Positions 22,955-34,920 of a stretch of DNA of 64,000 nucleotides are shown here, piece after piece. The notes under the pieces are model-generated. The model was given only the letters and a program-made list of their open reading frames with translations. It did no database searches and was not told the DNA's origin. Source of the stretch: Diploptera punctata (Eukaryota; Arthropoda; Insecta; Blattodea; Blaberidae); assembly GCA_030220185.1 (NCBI GenBank), contig JASPKZ010008350.1, positions 310,001 to 374,000 of the forward strand, read 5' to 3'. The position numbers were made by a program, and so were the translations under genes. The first letter of the stretch is position 1, and each line of letters begins with the position of its first letter.

Positions 22955-23490
22955 GATCGTCTCGCACCGCAACCGAGGTGTTTACGACATCATTACTTGG
23001 TGCAGTGCTACAGGGCTTGGGCTGGTTTGAGACTCAAGGAAGAAATTTTCTCATGAAATTACAGTCAGTATGGGTCTCTCTTCTCTAATCTCTAATAATT
23101 CAACTAAAATCATTTTCCTTGCTACATTGATTAGAGAACGCTCATTATTAACATTTACTAAAAGTTAATTTAACTTAATTCAACCTGGAAGATGGCTCAA
23201 AAAAAATGAGAGGAAGAAAAATACTTCTGAAATAATAAATAGGATTATTCCTCATCGTAACTCCTTTGTAAATGGTGCCCACCCAGGATCGCGAGGAATT
23301 TGGATAGCTTTGATATGTAGCGATTCCAGCTTGAGACAACGAGCTATAACGATAGGGGGGCCGATATTCTAACCATAGCTCAGCCCTATACTGGCTGAAT
23401 GATAGTTTATTTCTGTGATTAACACATGTGAATGTGAGGCCAGCATCTGACTGCTAGCCAAAGGGCCTTCTAGATATGACACACCATGAA
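22955..23490 (+). mobile_element. SINE-B interrupted by ~190 bp
   Basis: The SINE-B head and first body part occupy 22955-23077 (gctggtttgagactc, tctcatgaaattacagtcag) and the rest 23269-23490 (ggtgcccacccaggatcg, gtgattaacacatgtgaatg). Positions 23078-23268 hold foreign A+T-rich sequence with no match here. Confidence 0.75.
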
Positions 23491-24520
23491 GTTTATAGTG
23501 GACGAATCTGAAATGATTAGGGCCTACTTTGAATTAGATTACAATTGATAGATAAACCTATATGAGCGCGGTAAGGCACAACAGAAACTGTAAAACAGAC
23601 GTGACCATTTTCTCCACTCAGAAACCCAAGAACCTGGTTCAAAACAATTAAGTAGTATGAACAGGTAAGGATTTGAATTGAAAGTATACATGGGTTCGGT
23701 TATAAACACTCTTAGAAACATTTCTCACTTAACACAAGAAAAGCAAAATATGATCGAAACAAAATAATGTTATTAGCTTATTTGATATTTTTTCCTTAGG
23801 CCAGATATAGGCCTACATAGGTCTATACCTTATCCTAACATAAACAAACGTCAGTTGTATCCTTCCGCCATTCGCGCCACAATTACTGTCACATTGACAG
23901 GGAGCGCATGTGAAGTATATACGGCATGTGATCGTTGAATAGGTTAGTTTACAAGAAAGTTGGTGAGATTTTCACTGAACTTGTGAAATACATTTAAAAT
24001 AACTGTTACTTGATAAGTAGGCAAAGGTTTGCCAGACTTGTGCTTTAAAAATTTATATGACGACACAGCAACAGAAGATTCTACACGTTCAGCCATTTTG
24101 TTGCATCAGAATCGACTGAAGCATTACTCAAATACATCATCCACATATAATAAACTATTTTAAGTTGTAATTATTGATTAGGTATATTTTAGAATATTTT
24201 CTATGTTTTGAATATCATTAATTTAATTCACGAATAACAACAAGTATATTCAGATGACATATTTTTAATTTAATGGAGGGAACTACTTTTTCGCATATTT
24301 ACTGCTTCTACATCGTACGTTGTTGTCCATAACCAATGAAAAGCGAGCAGTCACATGGTTTTGTTTTGATGAGGACCAAACAAAGAGCGAACGGACTTTA
24401 GGATTACCAACTATATACATTTGCAGCTTAGGCCTACATCGTTTATACTCTTGCACACCTGAATAAAAATTTAGGATATTGTAACAACATAATAACTAAA
24501 ATAACATTTTACTATTTACA
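23491..24520. other. No recognisable gene
   Basis: A+T-rich. TAGGCCTA octamers occur near 23808 and 24431. Confidence 0.5.
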
Positions 24521-24522
24521 AA

Positions 24523-24640
24523 GTCCGCCGAGGTAGTTTATATGGTTGCATGCCTGCTTCCTGACTAGAGGATTATTGTTCGTTACCCGGCGGAGTTGTA
24601 AAATTTTCAATCATGAGGCTAGGAGAGGTGATAGTGTACA
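24523..24640 (+). mobile_element. tRNA-like SINE head (SINE-E)
   Basis: TCCGCCG at 24523-24529 pairs perfectly with CGGCGGA at about 24589-24595, a 7-bp acceptor-like stem. Between them are A-box-like gaggtagtttatatggttgc and B-box-like attgttcgttacccgg. The anticodon arm is poor, so it is a SINE or pseudogene rather than a tRNA gene. Confidence 0.55.
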
Positions 24641-24944
24641 ATTTAATTGCTATATGTGTAACATATTCCTGGATTAAATGTTTAACCTCTCCGCAGTACA
24701 TATAATCAGAAGGCAGGTGGCACTGTTAATAATGACTCGTCCGTCGGATGGGGATATTATGACAGGCGATAATCTTGGTGTTATTGACAGGGGTAGTCTA
24801 CGTGCCAGGTCCGGATTTCACCTTTTTATCTTCTCTTTATCATCATCACCATTCCTCATACAACACACACTACACAAATACATTCATTCAAATTACACTC
24901 CTCTCTGAAGACGATACACATTTACATCACCTACGTAAAAGTGA

Positions 24945-25075
24945 TCGTATTATAATCTTATAACGATATTGTGAAAGGAAACGTTAATGTCTGAACCAGT
25001 AATCGAACCGTGGACCTCTAGTTCTCCAGACTAGTGTGCAGCCCACTACACCATTCTAGACTTGGTACAAACATT
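24945..25075 (-). mobile_element. tRNA-like SINE, copy 1
   Basis: On the minus strand: a tagaatggtgtagtgggctg head, an anticodon-like hairpin ctagtctggagaactag, and a B-box-like cacggttcgattactgg. It is followed by the A+T-rich tail shared with copy 2 (cgttataagattataatacg). Confidence 0.7.
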
Positions 25076-25225
25076 AGCAATTCTTTCTACATATACAAAT
25101 CTATAAATCTCGTTTTGTCCGCTGCCAGGTAGGTGTCACTACCATCGCCAACGGCCGGCTTCGTTTAGTGTATCTATATTTGAGAATTTTACACCACCAT
25201 TTTTATAGCCAGCAAACGATGTTAT

Positions 25226-25472
25226 TTAACATTTTCCAATATTGTTATTTTAACACAGTTTCAATAATGGATAATATTATAATATTATAATGATATTGTG
25301 AAAAGAAAAATTAATGTCTGAACCAGGAATCGAACCGTGGACCTCTAGTTCTCCAGACTAGTGTGCAGCCCACTACACCATTCTAGACTTTGCACAAACA
25401 CAATATCATTATAATATTATAATACGATTCATTATCGGAACTGTGTTAAAATAACAATATTGGAAAATGTTA
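25226..25472. mobile_element. Inverted-repeat element with a tRNA-like SINE in its loop
   Basis: The left arm 25226-25300 (ttaacattttccaatattgt ... atgatattgtg) and right arm 25400-25472 (its complement) pair over about 73 bp with few mismatches. The loop (25301-25399) is the tRNA-like sequence also found at 24945-25075. In copy 1 only one arm segment is present. Confidence 0.75.
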
Positions 25473-26890
25473 AGTAAAATGATCGGCCGAAGCGGGTGCG
25501 TAAATTAAAAATAGGTATATTAACGCTTTCATCTTCCTAGCGCAGAACCCGAATCACGAAAAGTGCAGTGATTGGAATTTGGAAAACACTATAATCCACA
25601 ATGGGAAAGAAATCTATGTACGCCTAGTGTAATGAAACAGAAACAAGCCGAATGTCTCAACACATGATGAGCAGAAGAGAAGAAGTAAATAATTATTTTT
25701 AACAAGGACAAATGAGATGGAGATACACAGTAAACGTACATAGATTGAATATAAAATATATTTCTTTGCACTGTATATAATTCTACTTAGTGTTTATTAA
25801 GGCAATAAGACAATCATCCTTGGAATGAAGACAAAGTAGATGATATTAGAAAAAGTTATTATATTACGTTTATTACTGGAATTCCCTGCAAGGAGAATAC
25901 GACGAGCTCACAAATCTACAAGAAAAGACAGGTAGCAGTTCTTGTTGACTGTAAAACATAGTGTAATTGAAAAACACTCTTTGTCGGTCTCCGATCACAT
26001 ATCTTACCCTTTCTCTGACATTTCTACCGATAATTGCACATTCTGCTTTCGTTCCACAATACAAAATACAGAGTTGACGCAATCGAATAGCGTATTTGAG
26101 CAAGCAAGACCAACTCGTGAATTCCCTTATTAAGATATCAATACTTTTATATATAGGCCTACCACATGTGAAATTATGAAAGGCATTCAGACTTTGACTG
26201 CAAGCACGCCTCTGATAATCAGTATAGAAACTTACAAATAATTAAGAGACAATTATTTAATCAAGTTGTTCATCTCCGAGTCCATGTCTCGGTCAACTCA
26301 TTTGGGGTTCGTGCTTGCATTTGAAGAGGAGGAAAGAAAACGCCGGATTATATCAAGATTCCTCATGTTTCCCTTGATGAAAAACTCAACCTTTCCCTCA
26401 TGCATATAACTAATTTAGTCTCCACTTCATTTCATCTTCCTACAGGATTAGTACGACATGCCTAGTCACACCGCAAGCATTACAACACAGACTTACAATA
26501 CAGACTAATCGTTGGGGTTCAATTTCATCCTTCGACCTGGCTTTACCGGTGAACTCAAGGGTAGTGAAGGCGACGTTTATTATATTTAATAAAAATAAAA
26601 TTCAGGCGACAAATTCGAATTCTTATTATGGCCCTTCATACGAACTGTTATCAATCAATCATCAACAACACACAACCACCGGAGTACGCCTACTGTGGTT
26701 TGTTTCATGGTTTCCCCTCAGATTATCATTCAAAAAGTTGAACTCCATCACTTTTGTCTCTTTGTCTAACCAACACTTCCTGTATCATTTCCTGGCCTTT
26801 GTAATTTTTGTTTATTGCGTTTATCTTTCATTCTCCTTGAAACATGTTATTTCCAGTTTGTGTTCTAGACGATATGTATGTTATCTACAA
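25473..26890. other. No recognisable gene
   Basis: Several chance frames (for example 26549-26896 plus) lack recognisable motifs. TAGGCCTA is near 26153. Confidence 0.45.
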
Positions 26891-26899
26891 TTTTAAAAA

Positions 26900-27560
26900 T
26901 ATTTAGTTCAGTTCTTACAGATTCTCACTTCTTTTATTTTCGAAAGTCCTGCAGCCAGCTACAATCCTCAGAAATCTCATTTCTAGACTGCTTCTATATG
27001 CTTCTCACTCTCTTTTAGTTAAACCCCAAAATTCCCTACCATACAACAATAGGGGGACTGCTACAGCTTTATATAATTTTAGTTTTGTTCTCATTCTTGT
27101 ATTTTTTAATATGCTATTAATTGTGCCACATATATAAATTTATTAAGTTTGTTAAAGATATCCTCATTTTTAAAATAAGAGATTTCACAACCCATGCATT
27201 TAAAATGGTTCACTTTTTTAACGGTTTCCCTCCAGAATTATTTTATCTGATCCTTTAAAATCTAAGATTTTCGTTTTACTTATTGATATTTTGATATTAT
27301 AATTATGTATAATGTTATTTAATTGAACGAGTGATTTCTGTAGACCATCTTCTGAGTTAGATATTAGAACTTCGTCGTCTGCAAAAAGTAAGGTGTCTAA
27401 GATCTTATTTCTTATTTTGAAATGTGAGTCCAAATTTATCTGTCATTTATATATGATATCGTCAATATAAATATTAAAAAAAAAGGGAGGATGAAAGCGA
27501 ACATCCCTGTCTTACACCTCTATATATTGTTGCTGATATATTCTTTTTTACTTTTTACTC
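26900..27560 (-). mobile_element. RTE-like LINE: RT catalytic region, degenerate
   Basis: The minus frame 27433-27218 encodes TLLFADDEVLISNSEDGLQK (intact catalytic FADD), ISISKTKILDFKGSDKIILE. Further on, in other frames, come the CGTINSILKNTRMRTKLKLY and FLRIVAGCRTF-like regions. Upstream residues resemble a palm (RQGCSLS-like). It is broken by shifts. Confidence 0.8.
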
Positions 27561-27689
27561 CAGTTTCGATTTATTTTATTTTCTACATATAGACTTTTTA
27601 TTGCAGTTATTAAATGCTGAGGAACGCCTTTCTGTTTCATTATATTCCACAATTTATTTCTACGATTTTTTCTTAATTATAATTTTATA

Positions 27690-27945
27690 TATTTTATTTA
27701 TCTCTCTCTATCTTCGAGTTTTTACAGCTGCTGCCGTCTTCCCGTGCCAAACCTCCAAAGCCTACGGTCTTGGGCATCTTCGATGCTTAGCCCTCTAGCT
27801 TGCATTACTGTCTTCATGTTTTCCTTCCATGTTAACCTTGGTCTTCCTCTTTTCTTCTTTCTGTTAGGATGCCATTCATATAGTTGCTTCGGCCATCGCT
27901 CATCTTCCATTCTTAAAACATGTCCTAACCACTTTAATTATATTT
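27690..27945 (-). mobile_element. RTE-like LINE C-terminal end
   Basis: The frame 27910-27722 gives MEDERWPKQLYEWHPNRKKK, RGRPRLTWKENMKTVMQARG and DRRLWRFGTGRRQQL with a stop. The end resembles the copy at 4262-4581 (RLVSGRRRQL). Confidence 0.8.
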
Positions 27946-27979
27946 TATTTATAATAATAGTAATAATAACAATAGTATT

Positions 27980-28610
27980 AATTATAACTTCTTCTTTATT
28001 TTACCTGGCAGGATTAAAGTCTTAAGACCTTGTGTACCACCCAACCAGGTTAGAAAAAAACACAAAATCTAGGCCTACTCTTACATCTAAGTTACAATAT
28101 ATGAGATTACATGGTATATCTACAATACAATTATTAGTTACAATATGTTTTATTTACTCTAGATTTAACGAATTAAATGTAATGAAAAATGAGAAAAAGT
28201 ACTATTAATGACATGGACTAAATTTATTTCTGGAGAAAAATTAATTATTTAACAACAAGTAATTTTATAAGTGTGACTTAAAAGTGTCAAGTGTGTGGCA
28301 ACCCCTGATATCATGAGGGAGGGAATTCCAGAAGCGGGCAGAGGTTACTGGAAAAGAAGTAGAATAAAAAAAAGTGCTGTGGAGAGGGATTATTGGCAGA
28401 CTGTTATATTGTGACATAGTGTTAATATTGTGGTAAGAAGATAACTTCTCATATCTAGATATCAGGAAAATAGGGGCGTAAGAATTCAGATGCTTGAAAA
28501 GAAGTGAAAGAGAGTGCAATTTACGTATGTTTGTATAACGCCATATTTTCTGATGTATCATGTGTTTGGCTTCATGAGAAATATAATAAAACATTATTAT
28601 TTGCTATTAA
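27980..28610 (-). mobile_element. CR1/jockey-like LINE 3' end
   Basis: The frame 28594-28265 gives HSLSLLFKHLNSYAPIFLIS, then STSFPVTSARFWNSLPHDIR and LDTFKSHL, the typical C-terminus (compare SRNWNSLP at 34390). The 3' UTR has gtggtacacaaggtcttaag and tttaatcctgccaggtaaaa, equivalent to 34770-34810. Confidence 0.8.
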
Positions 28611-29094
28611 TTTAATTATACGGTCATAACTTCATCTGGTAAAATAATTGGAACAATGTATTATTCCATGAAGTATGTAGATTAATAAAAATCGTTTCTT
28701 AAAGACAACGTATTTGTATTCACCCTGTTGTAAAGGTCTTGAATCCTGTATTTGAAGTACAGGAATATCATTATGTTTGCTTGGATATATATCATAGGAA
28801 AGTTGTCTCGAAAAATTCAGCTCCTGGGAACTGTGATGGCGGGCAGTAAATATCACAGAGAACTGCTTAACAGTTTTTCTCTGTCGGGGTCCTTCCCAGT
28901 TTCTAGTAATGGCAGTCATCAAGTATCTCCCACAAACAACAGTTTTAAATAAATAACATTTCCCACACTACAAGTACACTGACAAACAAGTTACCTCAAC
29001 TAGTTACAAACACTGATATACGAACGAGTTGACTTACCTCATTAAAATGTGTTATCATTAATCACTATCTTGAAATTATTGGCATAATTTGAAA
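28611..29094. other. No recognisable feature
   Basis: A+T-rich with chance ORFs on both strands. Confidence 0.45.
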
Positions 29095-29674
29095 TTCACA
29101 GTAATATAATGTACGGTTAAAAACTATAATATAGTTACCTTGTAGGTCCGTCTCCTCAACTTAAGTTCTTTTAAAACTCTGTAGGCCTTTCGGGACTAGT
29201 CCCATCATCAGCAGAATGCATTAGGTCCGTTCTTGTTGACCCTTGTTGAAGCACTGAGTTGGTTGTGAGAATTTTGTACAGAGGATTGTGTGGATTAGGT
29301 GTGTATTCATTGAGAATCAGGTTGCTGTCGATTTATCTTAGGATTGCGATTTCCTCCAGTATATTTATTCTCGTTGGAATGTTTTCTCTATGTACTATTG
29401 TGAGGGTGTTGTCGATGTTATGCATATGGTGTCCAGCTTGAATTACATGTTTTGCGTAACTTGATTTTCCTCCATTGTAAACGAAATCTCTGAAATGTTC
29501 CTTGAATCTAATGTTGAAGCTTCTGTTAGTTTTCCCGATGTAGAATTTATTGCAGTCTGTACATGTTAATTTGTAGATGCCTTTATTGTCGAATTCATCT
29601 ATTTCTTCGATGTTGTTGTTTATTAAATTATTATTATTATTATAGTTTTTAACCGTACATTATATTACTGTGAA
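29095..29674 (-). mobile_element. Penelope-like element, GIY-YIG endonuclease end
   Basis: The minus strand from about 29625 encodes NKGIYKLTCTDCNKFYIGKT, RSFNIRFKEHFRDFV, SSYAKHVIQAGHHMHNIDNT and ENIPTRINILEEIAILR with a stop: a GIY-YIG nuclease domain (GIY and YIG 13 residues apart, downstream R and E), as at the C-terminus of Penelope-like retroelements. The tail has the typical SADDGTSPERPTEF-like end. The fragment is 5' truncated, and RT is absent. It is bounded by a perfect inverted repeat (29095-29130 and 29639-29674). Confidence 0.85.
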
Positions 29675-29972
29675 CTAATACCTCAACGGAAAAACACCAT
29701 GAATTTTACTAGTATCGATAATTTGAAATAGTAATTAAAGGATTTTTTAATTTAATGACTCCACGTTTTCACAAATCGAGAGAGTATCTTAATAACCGAA
29801 TTGCGTATGTTTAATTGTTTTATCATTTCGCAATGAGTTTACAATAAATGACAGAAACAATTATATAGCCTATTTTCTTTAGTAAACAAACTTCATTGGA
29901 TTATTTTTTACACGATTTAATTACAATTGTAAAAAAGTAGGAATTATATTGTTGACTTAAAAAAAAAACTAC

Positions 29973-30310
29973 ACGGCGCGACAGGCCTAGAAGGTCCTTG
30001 GCCTATTAGGCGGCTGCTGGCCTCACATCCACATGTGTGTTAATGGCAGAGAGAGATGATCATCCTGCCAGTGTAGGGGTGACATGTGGTCAGCATTTCG
30101 GGTCCCCCAGCCGTTATAGCTGTTTTCTCGACCTGAAGCAGCTACTTATTGTAGCTACCCAAATGCCTCACGATGCTGGATGGGCACCGGTCCCACACTG
30201 GCTGAAATTCCAAGATAAAATTTATTCCTCCATGAAGATCCGAAGCAGCGCAAGTCCCGTAGCTCTGCGGCAAGGCATCTTAACTTAACCACTCGGCTAC
30301 GGCGCGGGAC
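29973..30310 (-). mobile_element. SINE-B, full length
   Basis: Reverse copy: 3' end complement cacggcgcgacaggcctaga, head complement taaccactcggctacggcgc. Confidence 0.85.
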
Positions 30311-30475
30311 ATTGTTGAGTGTTATTAACTTGTAATTCATAGCAATTTGTGTAATGGATTTTTACTGTAATTTTTATCAATGACAGATTTTTAATCCTTA
30401 TATTGACAATGGTTTTCTCGATATCCTATCAGTTACATATTTGTAATAAAACAATAGAAAAACGGCGAGTAGAAT

Positions 30476-31066
30476 AATAGTATATTACGATACGAGGTTG
30501 GGAAGTGGCTTTTACTGAATCGAGGAAAAATGTTTAAAAACCTAGCGATAGCGATGTTTTTAATTTCCTAGATTCTGTAAAACACTTCACAAACGTGAGT
30601 TGTACATTATTTTTTTGCGCGATGGTGTTTTCAATACAATGAATAATAGTAAAATAATAAAATCTTTGTTGAAAATATTTACGTTCATTATAAACAGTTG
30701 ACTAACGTTAACAGTTGAAATAACAGGAGGTCTTGAGAACAATTATTGATAACATGGCCGCAAGTATGTATTTATTGTTTTATATTGTTTTAAATAAAGT
30801 TCAGTTCATTTAAAATGCAGTGATTTGTTACGTATAGGCCCTAATATATATTAACACTACCTTTTGGATATTTTCTGTACATACATTGTACATAGTATAC
30901 ATAGAAGGCAGTGGATTTACTTCCCGCACGTGAGTGTAAATGTAATGTTACAGTATAATTATTTAGGTTGGCAACCCCGAAATGTAGGAAGCTGAACTTT
31001 CAATAATGGTCGCCATTTCTAGTAAGTACGACAAAACGCATTATCGCGCAAAAAAAAGTAAATATT
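30476..31066 (-). repeat. R600 dispersed repeat, full copy
   Basis: Opposite in orientation to 3330-3525 and 47060-47680. The left end gaggttgggaagtggctttt and right end gtacgacaaaacgcattatc are shared. It holds a TAGGCCCTA micro-insertion at 30835-30843 absent from the 47-kb copy. No ORF. Confidence 0.8.
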
Positions 31067-31291
31067 TTTACTGCGTTCCAACACACTTAAATGAATGGAC
31101 TAGAAATTAGTGTTTCCGCAATGTATGTACTTATATTTATGAATTTTGTTGTTCGTGTGTTGCTGTAAGGTCCAGTTAGCGTGGGACATGTAAAAATATC
31201 CTATAAGGAAAGAGGTTAAACTACGTGTGAGAACAGGAAGAATTAGATTTTTTCATTGCCACCACGTTGTTATTTGAACATTCTCGTATTC
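31067..31291. other. No recognisable feature
   Basis: Nothing assignable. Confidence 0.4.
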
Positions 31292-31408
31292 TCTCCTGGC
31301 ATGGCGTTATTGTAACCCAGTTCTGAGGTTGGGGCGCCCAGAAGGCGAAATTACGATGCCCCGATGATATATGATAGGTGATGATGATGGGAATGATACG
31401 TCAGGAAA
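31292..31408. mobile_element. Hairpin mini-element (TCTCCTGGC...GCCAGGAGA type)
   Basis: Diverged copy of the 103-120 bp hairpins at 50080 and 60623: tctcctggcatggcg, cttctgaggttggggcgcc-like core, end gtcaggaaag. Both ends are complementary. Confidence 0.7.
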
Positions 31409-31525
31409 GGCAGAAGAATCAGATATCAATAATGTTTAAGATTCAGAGAAATATAGGCCTACGTAGGGGCCTACCTGCCTCTCAGTCAATCTATCTCTAT
31501 CCATATATGTAGGCCTATATATGCA
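31409..31525. other. Two TAGGCCTA octamers near a SINE
   Basis: atataggcctacgtaggggc at about 31453 and tgtaggcctatatatg at 31508. Confidence 0.6.
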
Positions 31526-31745
31526 TTGCCCACCGCTGTGGTCTCGAGGTAGCGTGCTGCCTTCTCACGCAGCGGGCCCGGATTCGATTCCCGGTCGTTA
31601 CAGGCTCCTGCGTGAGGTATTTTCGGGGGTTTTCCTCACCTGTAAGACAAATTTCAGGATGTTTAGGGCCCAACAGTCCATGAAAATCATCCGGCCATCA
31701 ACCTCATCCTTATTATCATCACCATCCTTCACCGGTGTGGAAAGC
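31526..31745 (+). mobile_element. SINE-F
   Basis: Head ccaccgctgtggtctcgagg (A-box-like) and cggattcgattcccggtcg (B-box). Body gtgaggtattttcgggggtt, ttcctcacctgtaagac, and an atcatcaccatcc tail. The ORFs in it are chance. Confidence 0.85.
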
Positions 31746-32208
31746 AACGGGAAGCTACCACACAATAATACCCTAGTAGAGCAGAAAAGCATAGCATGGA
31801 AATGCTATGATTGCAGTGAAAGATCTGCCCTCGGGCAGAATTACTATGGACGGATGGGTATATGCATGCATGTAAGTACAATATGCACATAGGCTTATAT
31901 ATCCTATAATGTAGACTATCTAATAATCCATCTACTTAATTGCCTACCTACCTTACTATATGTGTACCTACTGTTTCTCTCTTTTCATCCGTCTATCCTT
32001 CTCTCTTCTTCTCATTCTCTCCACAAAAAAAGAAAAAAGTTGCAGAAGTTGCAATATTTCAAACAATTCCATTTTGTTTATATTTAGGAAAATCATTTGC
32101 TAAAATAAAAAAGAACTTATGTATGTAAGGTTATATTTGCTAGTCAACTGTTATATTATCCGCAATATTGATCAGTTACTAGGAATAAATATTAACGAAC
32201 CATTTATC
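31746..32208. other. No recognisable feature
   Basis: Low-complexity pyrimidine-rich patch at 31970-32030; otherwise nothing. Confidence 0.45.
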
Positions 32209-33899
32209 TAACATATAAAAATGAATGTTTGTTTATTTGTTTGTTTATTCGTACTTTATAGGCGGCCATACCGTTGATACGATTGTGATATGGCTTTTTG
32301 CAAAATGTTCAGGAGATTCCCGGGATGATCATAGGCTATAAGAGAGTTGTGATACTCAGCTCCTACACCCTTACAAATCGCCCTTTGTAGTGGAAAACGT
32401 GAAAAAAGTAGCTCTTTGTACGCTTAAATGGTTTAAGCTGCCTAAACCATAATAAATTCACAAAATTAATATACACAGAATTGAATAACTCAAAAAGCTC
32501 TACAAAAAAGTCCACGACAGCATATGTTTATCTCTTACGGATAACTCACAATAATCATTTTTGTCTTTTATTGATGCCAAGAAGATCGATATAAGTATGT
32601 AGATTCCTGTGCAAGCATAGCAGCACATGGCGGGTATTCTTTTATGGATAACTCACAATAACGAATTTTGTCTTTTAGCTCATTTATGCCAAGAAGATCG
32701 AGATAAGTAGATTCCCGGGCAACACCTGGTAATCAGCACGGGGAATCTTAAAATAATTTCGATATACATTAATGCTTATATTTCATTTTACTTATTCGAT
32801 TAATCATAAGAAATACATTAATTTTTGTCTTTCAGTTCATTTATGCCAAGAAGATCGGGATGAGTAGATTCCCGGACAACGCCGGGTAAACAGCAATGGG
32901 TATCTAAAAATAATTACGATATAAATTTTTCATTTTACTTATTCAACTAATCATAAGAAGTACATTAATTTTCGTATTTCAGTTCATTTATGCCAAGAAG
33001 ATCGGGATGAGTAGATTCCCGGACAACGCCGGGTAAACAGCAATGGGTATCTAAAAATAATTACGATATAAATTTTTCCTTTTACTTATTCAACTAATCA
33101 TAAGAAGTACATTCATTTTCGTATTTCAGTTTATTTATGCCAAGAAGATCGGGATGAGTAGATTCCCGGACAACGCCGTGTAAACAGCAATGGGTATCTA
33201 AAAATAATTACGATATAAATTTTTCCTTTTACTTATTCAACTAATCATAAGAAGTAGGGCCTACATTAATTTTCGTATTTCAGTTCATTTATGCCAAGAA
33301 GATCGGGATGAGTAGATTCCCGGACAACGCCGGGTAAACAGCAATGGGTATCTAAAAATAATTACGATATAAATTTTTCATTTTACTTATTCAACTAATC
33401 ATAAGAAGTACATTAATTTTCGTATTTCAGTTCATTTATGCCAAGAAGATCGGGATGAGTAGATTCCCGGACAACGCCGGGTAAACAGCAATGGGTATCT
33501 AAAAATAATTACGATATAAATTTGTCCTTTTACTTATTCAACTAATCATAAGAAGTACATTAATCTTCGTATTTCAGTTCATTTATGCCAAGAAGATCGG
33601 GATGAGTAGATTCCCGGACAACGCCGGGTAAACAGCAATGGATATCTAAAAGTAATTACGATATAAATTTGTCCTTTTACTTATTCAACTAATCATAAGA
33701 AGTACATTAATTTTCGTATTTCAGTTCATTTATGCCAAGAAGATCGGGATGAGTAGATTCCCGAAAACGCCGGGTAATCAGCACGGGGTATATACAAATA
33801 TAAATTTATAATTATTATTCCTTCTAATTATTCAACTAAACATAAAAGCACATTATTTCCATTTATTTAGGCGTAGCAGCGCACGCCGGGTATTAGCTG
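32209..33899 (+). mobile_element. Helitron-like element with an internal 147-bp array
   Basis: 5' end A|TCTAACATATAAAAATGAATG, 3' end cgcacgccgggtattagCTGG|T. TC/CTRR termini and A-T flanks fit a Helitron. It shares its first ~430 bp with 9435-10276 (ttgatacgattgtgatatgg, attcccgggatgatcatagg, gtccacgacagcatatgttt). It has no coding capacity. The middle is expanded by a tandem array. Confidence 0.55.
32680..33800 (+). repeat. 147-bp tandem array, about 7.6 copies
   Basis: The word TGCCAAGAAGATCG recurs at 32687, 32844, 32991, 33138, 33292, 33439, 33586 and 33733 (spacing 157, 147, 147, 154, 147, 147, 147). Inner units are nearly identical and edge units diverged. Each unit carries acaacgccgggtaaacagca, resembling the element's own 3' terminus. 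The 154-bp unit contains a 7-bp insertion at 33255-33263. Confidence 0.95.
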
Positions 33900-34539
33900 G
33901 TCCACTATAATAATTTAGTTAGTAATTTATTCTACGACAAGGATCGTCTTTCTGGAAATTATTTTTGAATTACAGTATTCTTCCTACAGCTCTTAAAAGA
34001 ATTTTAATTCAAACCTTAGTGATGCCGCATTTTGACTATTGTGACGTTCTACTAACTGACATAAGTGACGGATTGTCGGACAAACTGCAGCGTGTCCGTA
34101 ATATGTGTATCAGATTTATATTTAATGTTCGAAAATACGATCACATTTCTCCATTTTTCTACGAATTGTCTTGGCTACATCTAAAAGAGAGAAGAAAATC
34201 GCAATGTCTAATTCTCTTATTTAAGATCCTACATACCTCGATTCCCAATTATTTATCATCTCGTTTCCAGTATCTATCCTCAAACCATAACTTAAACACA
34301 AGATCACAACATAGTCTCTTGCTTAATATACCGCAACATAGGACACCACATCACTCCATGTCATATACCATCTTCACTTCTCGCAACTGGAATTCCCTAC
34401 CATAAGAAATAAGGGGCTGCCGGACACTGGCATCTTTTAAAGGAAATCTAAATTTATATTTGCTCTAGCCTCGACTTCATCATTGCGCAGTGTAAGTTAT
34501 ATATATTAATTGGTGTTTCTCGTTTAATTTATCATATTC

Positions 34540-34660
34540 ATACTACTATTATTATTATAATTATAATTATTATCATTATAATTATTATTATCATTATATT
34601 ATTATCATTATTATATTATTATTATTATCGTAAGTATTATTATTGTTATTATCGTATAAA
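34540..34660. repeat. Imperfect (ATT)n in the LINE 3' UTR
   Basis: Degenerate ATT/ATC triplets. Confidence 0.8.
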
Positions 34661-34834
34661 ATGTTGTTTGTACATGAAATTTACATTGCTACATTTAATG
34701 TATCTTTAACTGTTTATAATTAGTAACTTATAGTGTATATCTATATTTGTCAAATATTTAGGGCCTAATTGTATTTGTGGTGGTTGAGTGGAAGAGAAGG
34801 TCTTATGGCCTTAACTCTGCCAGAATAAATAAAA

Positions 34835-34845
34835 CATTATTATTA

Positions 34846-34919
<74 letters not shown>

Positions 34920-34920
34920 T
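34835..34920. repeat. (ATT)n microsatellite, LINE tail
   Basis: About 26 ATT triplets directly after the LINE 3' end. Confidence 0.95.

Noticed and set aside
25315..25390. tRNA-Ser (GGA) gene
   Set aside because: A plausible anticodon hairpin exists, but the long variable arm of tRNA-Ser is missing and the sequence is a repeat.
30037..30340. Protein-coding frames in both strands
   Set aside because: Fortuitous frames of SINE-B, seen in the other copies too.
32680..33800. CRISPR array
   Set aside because: Regular spacing, but the whole 147-bp unit is conserved with no variable spacers, and the genome is eukaryotic.
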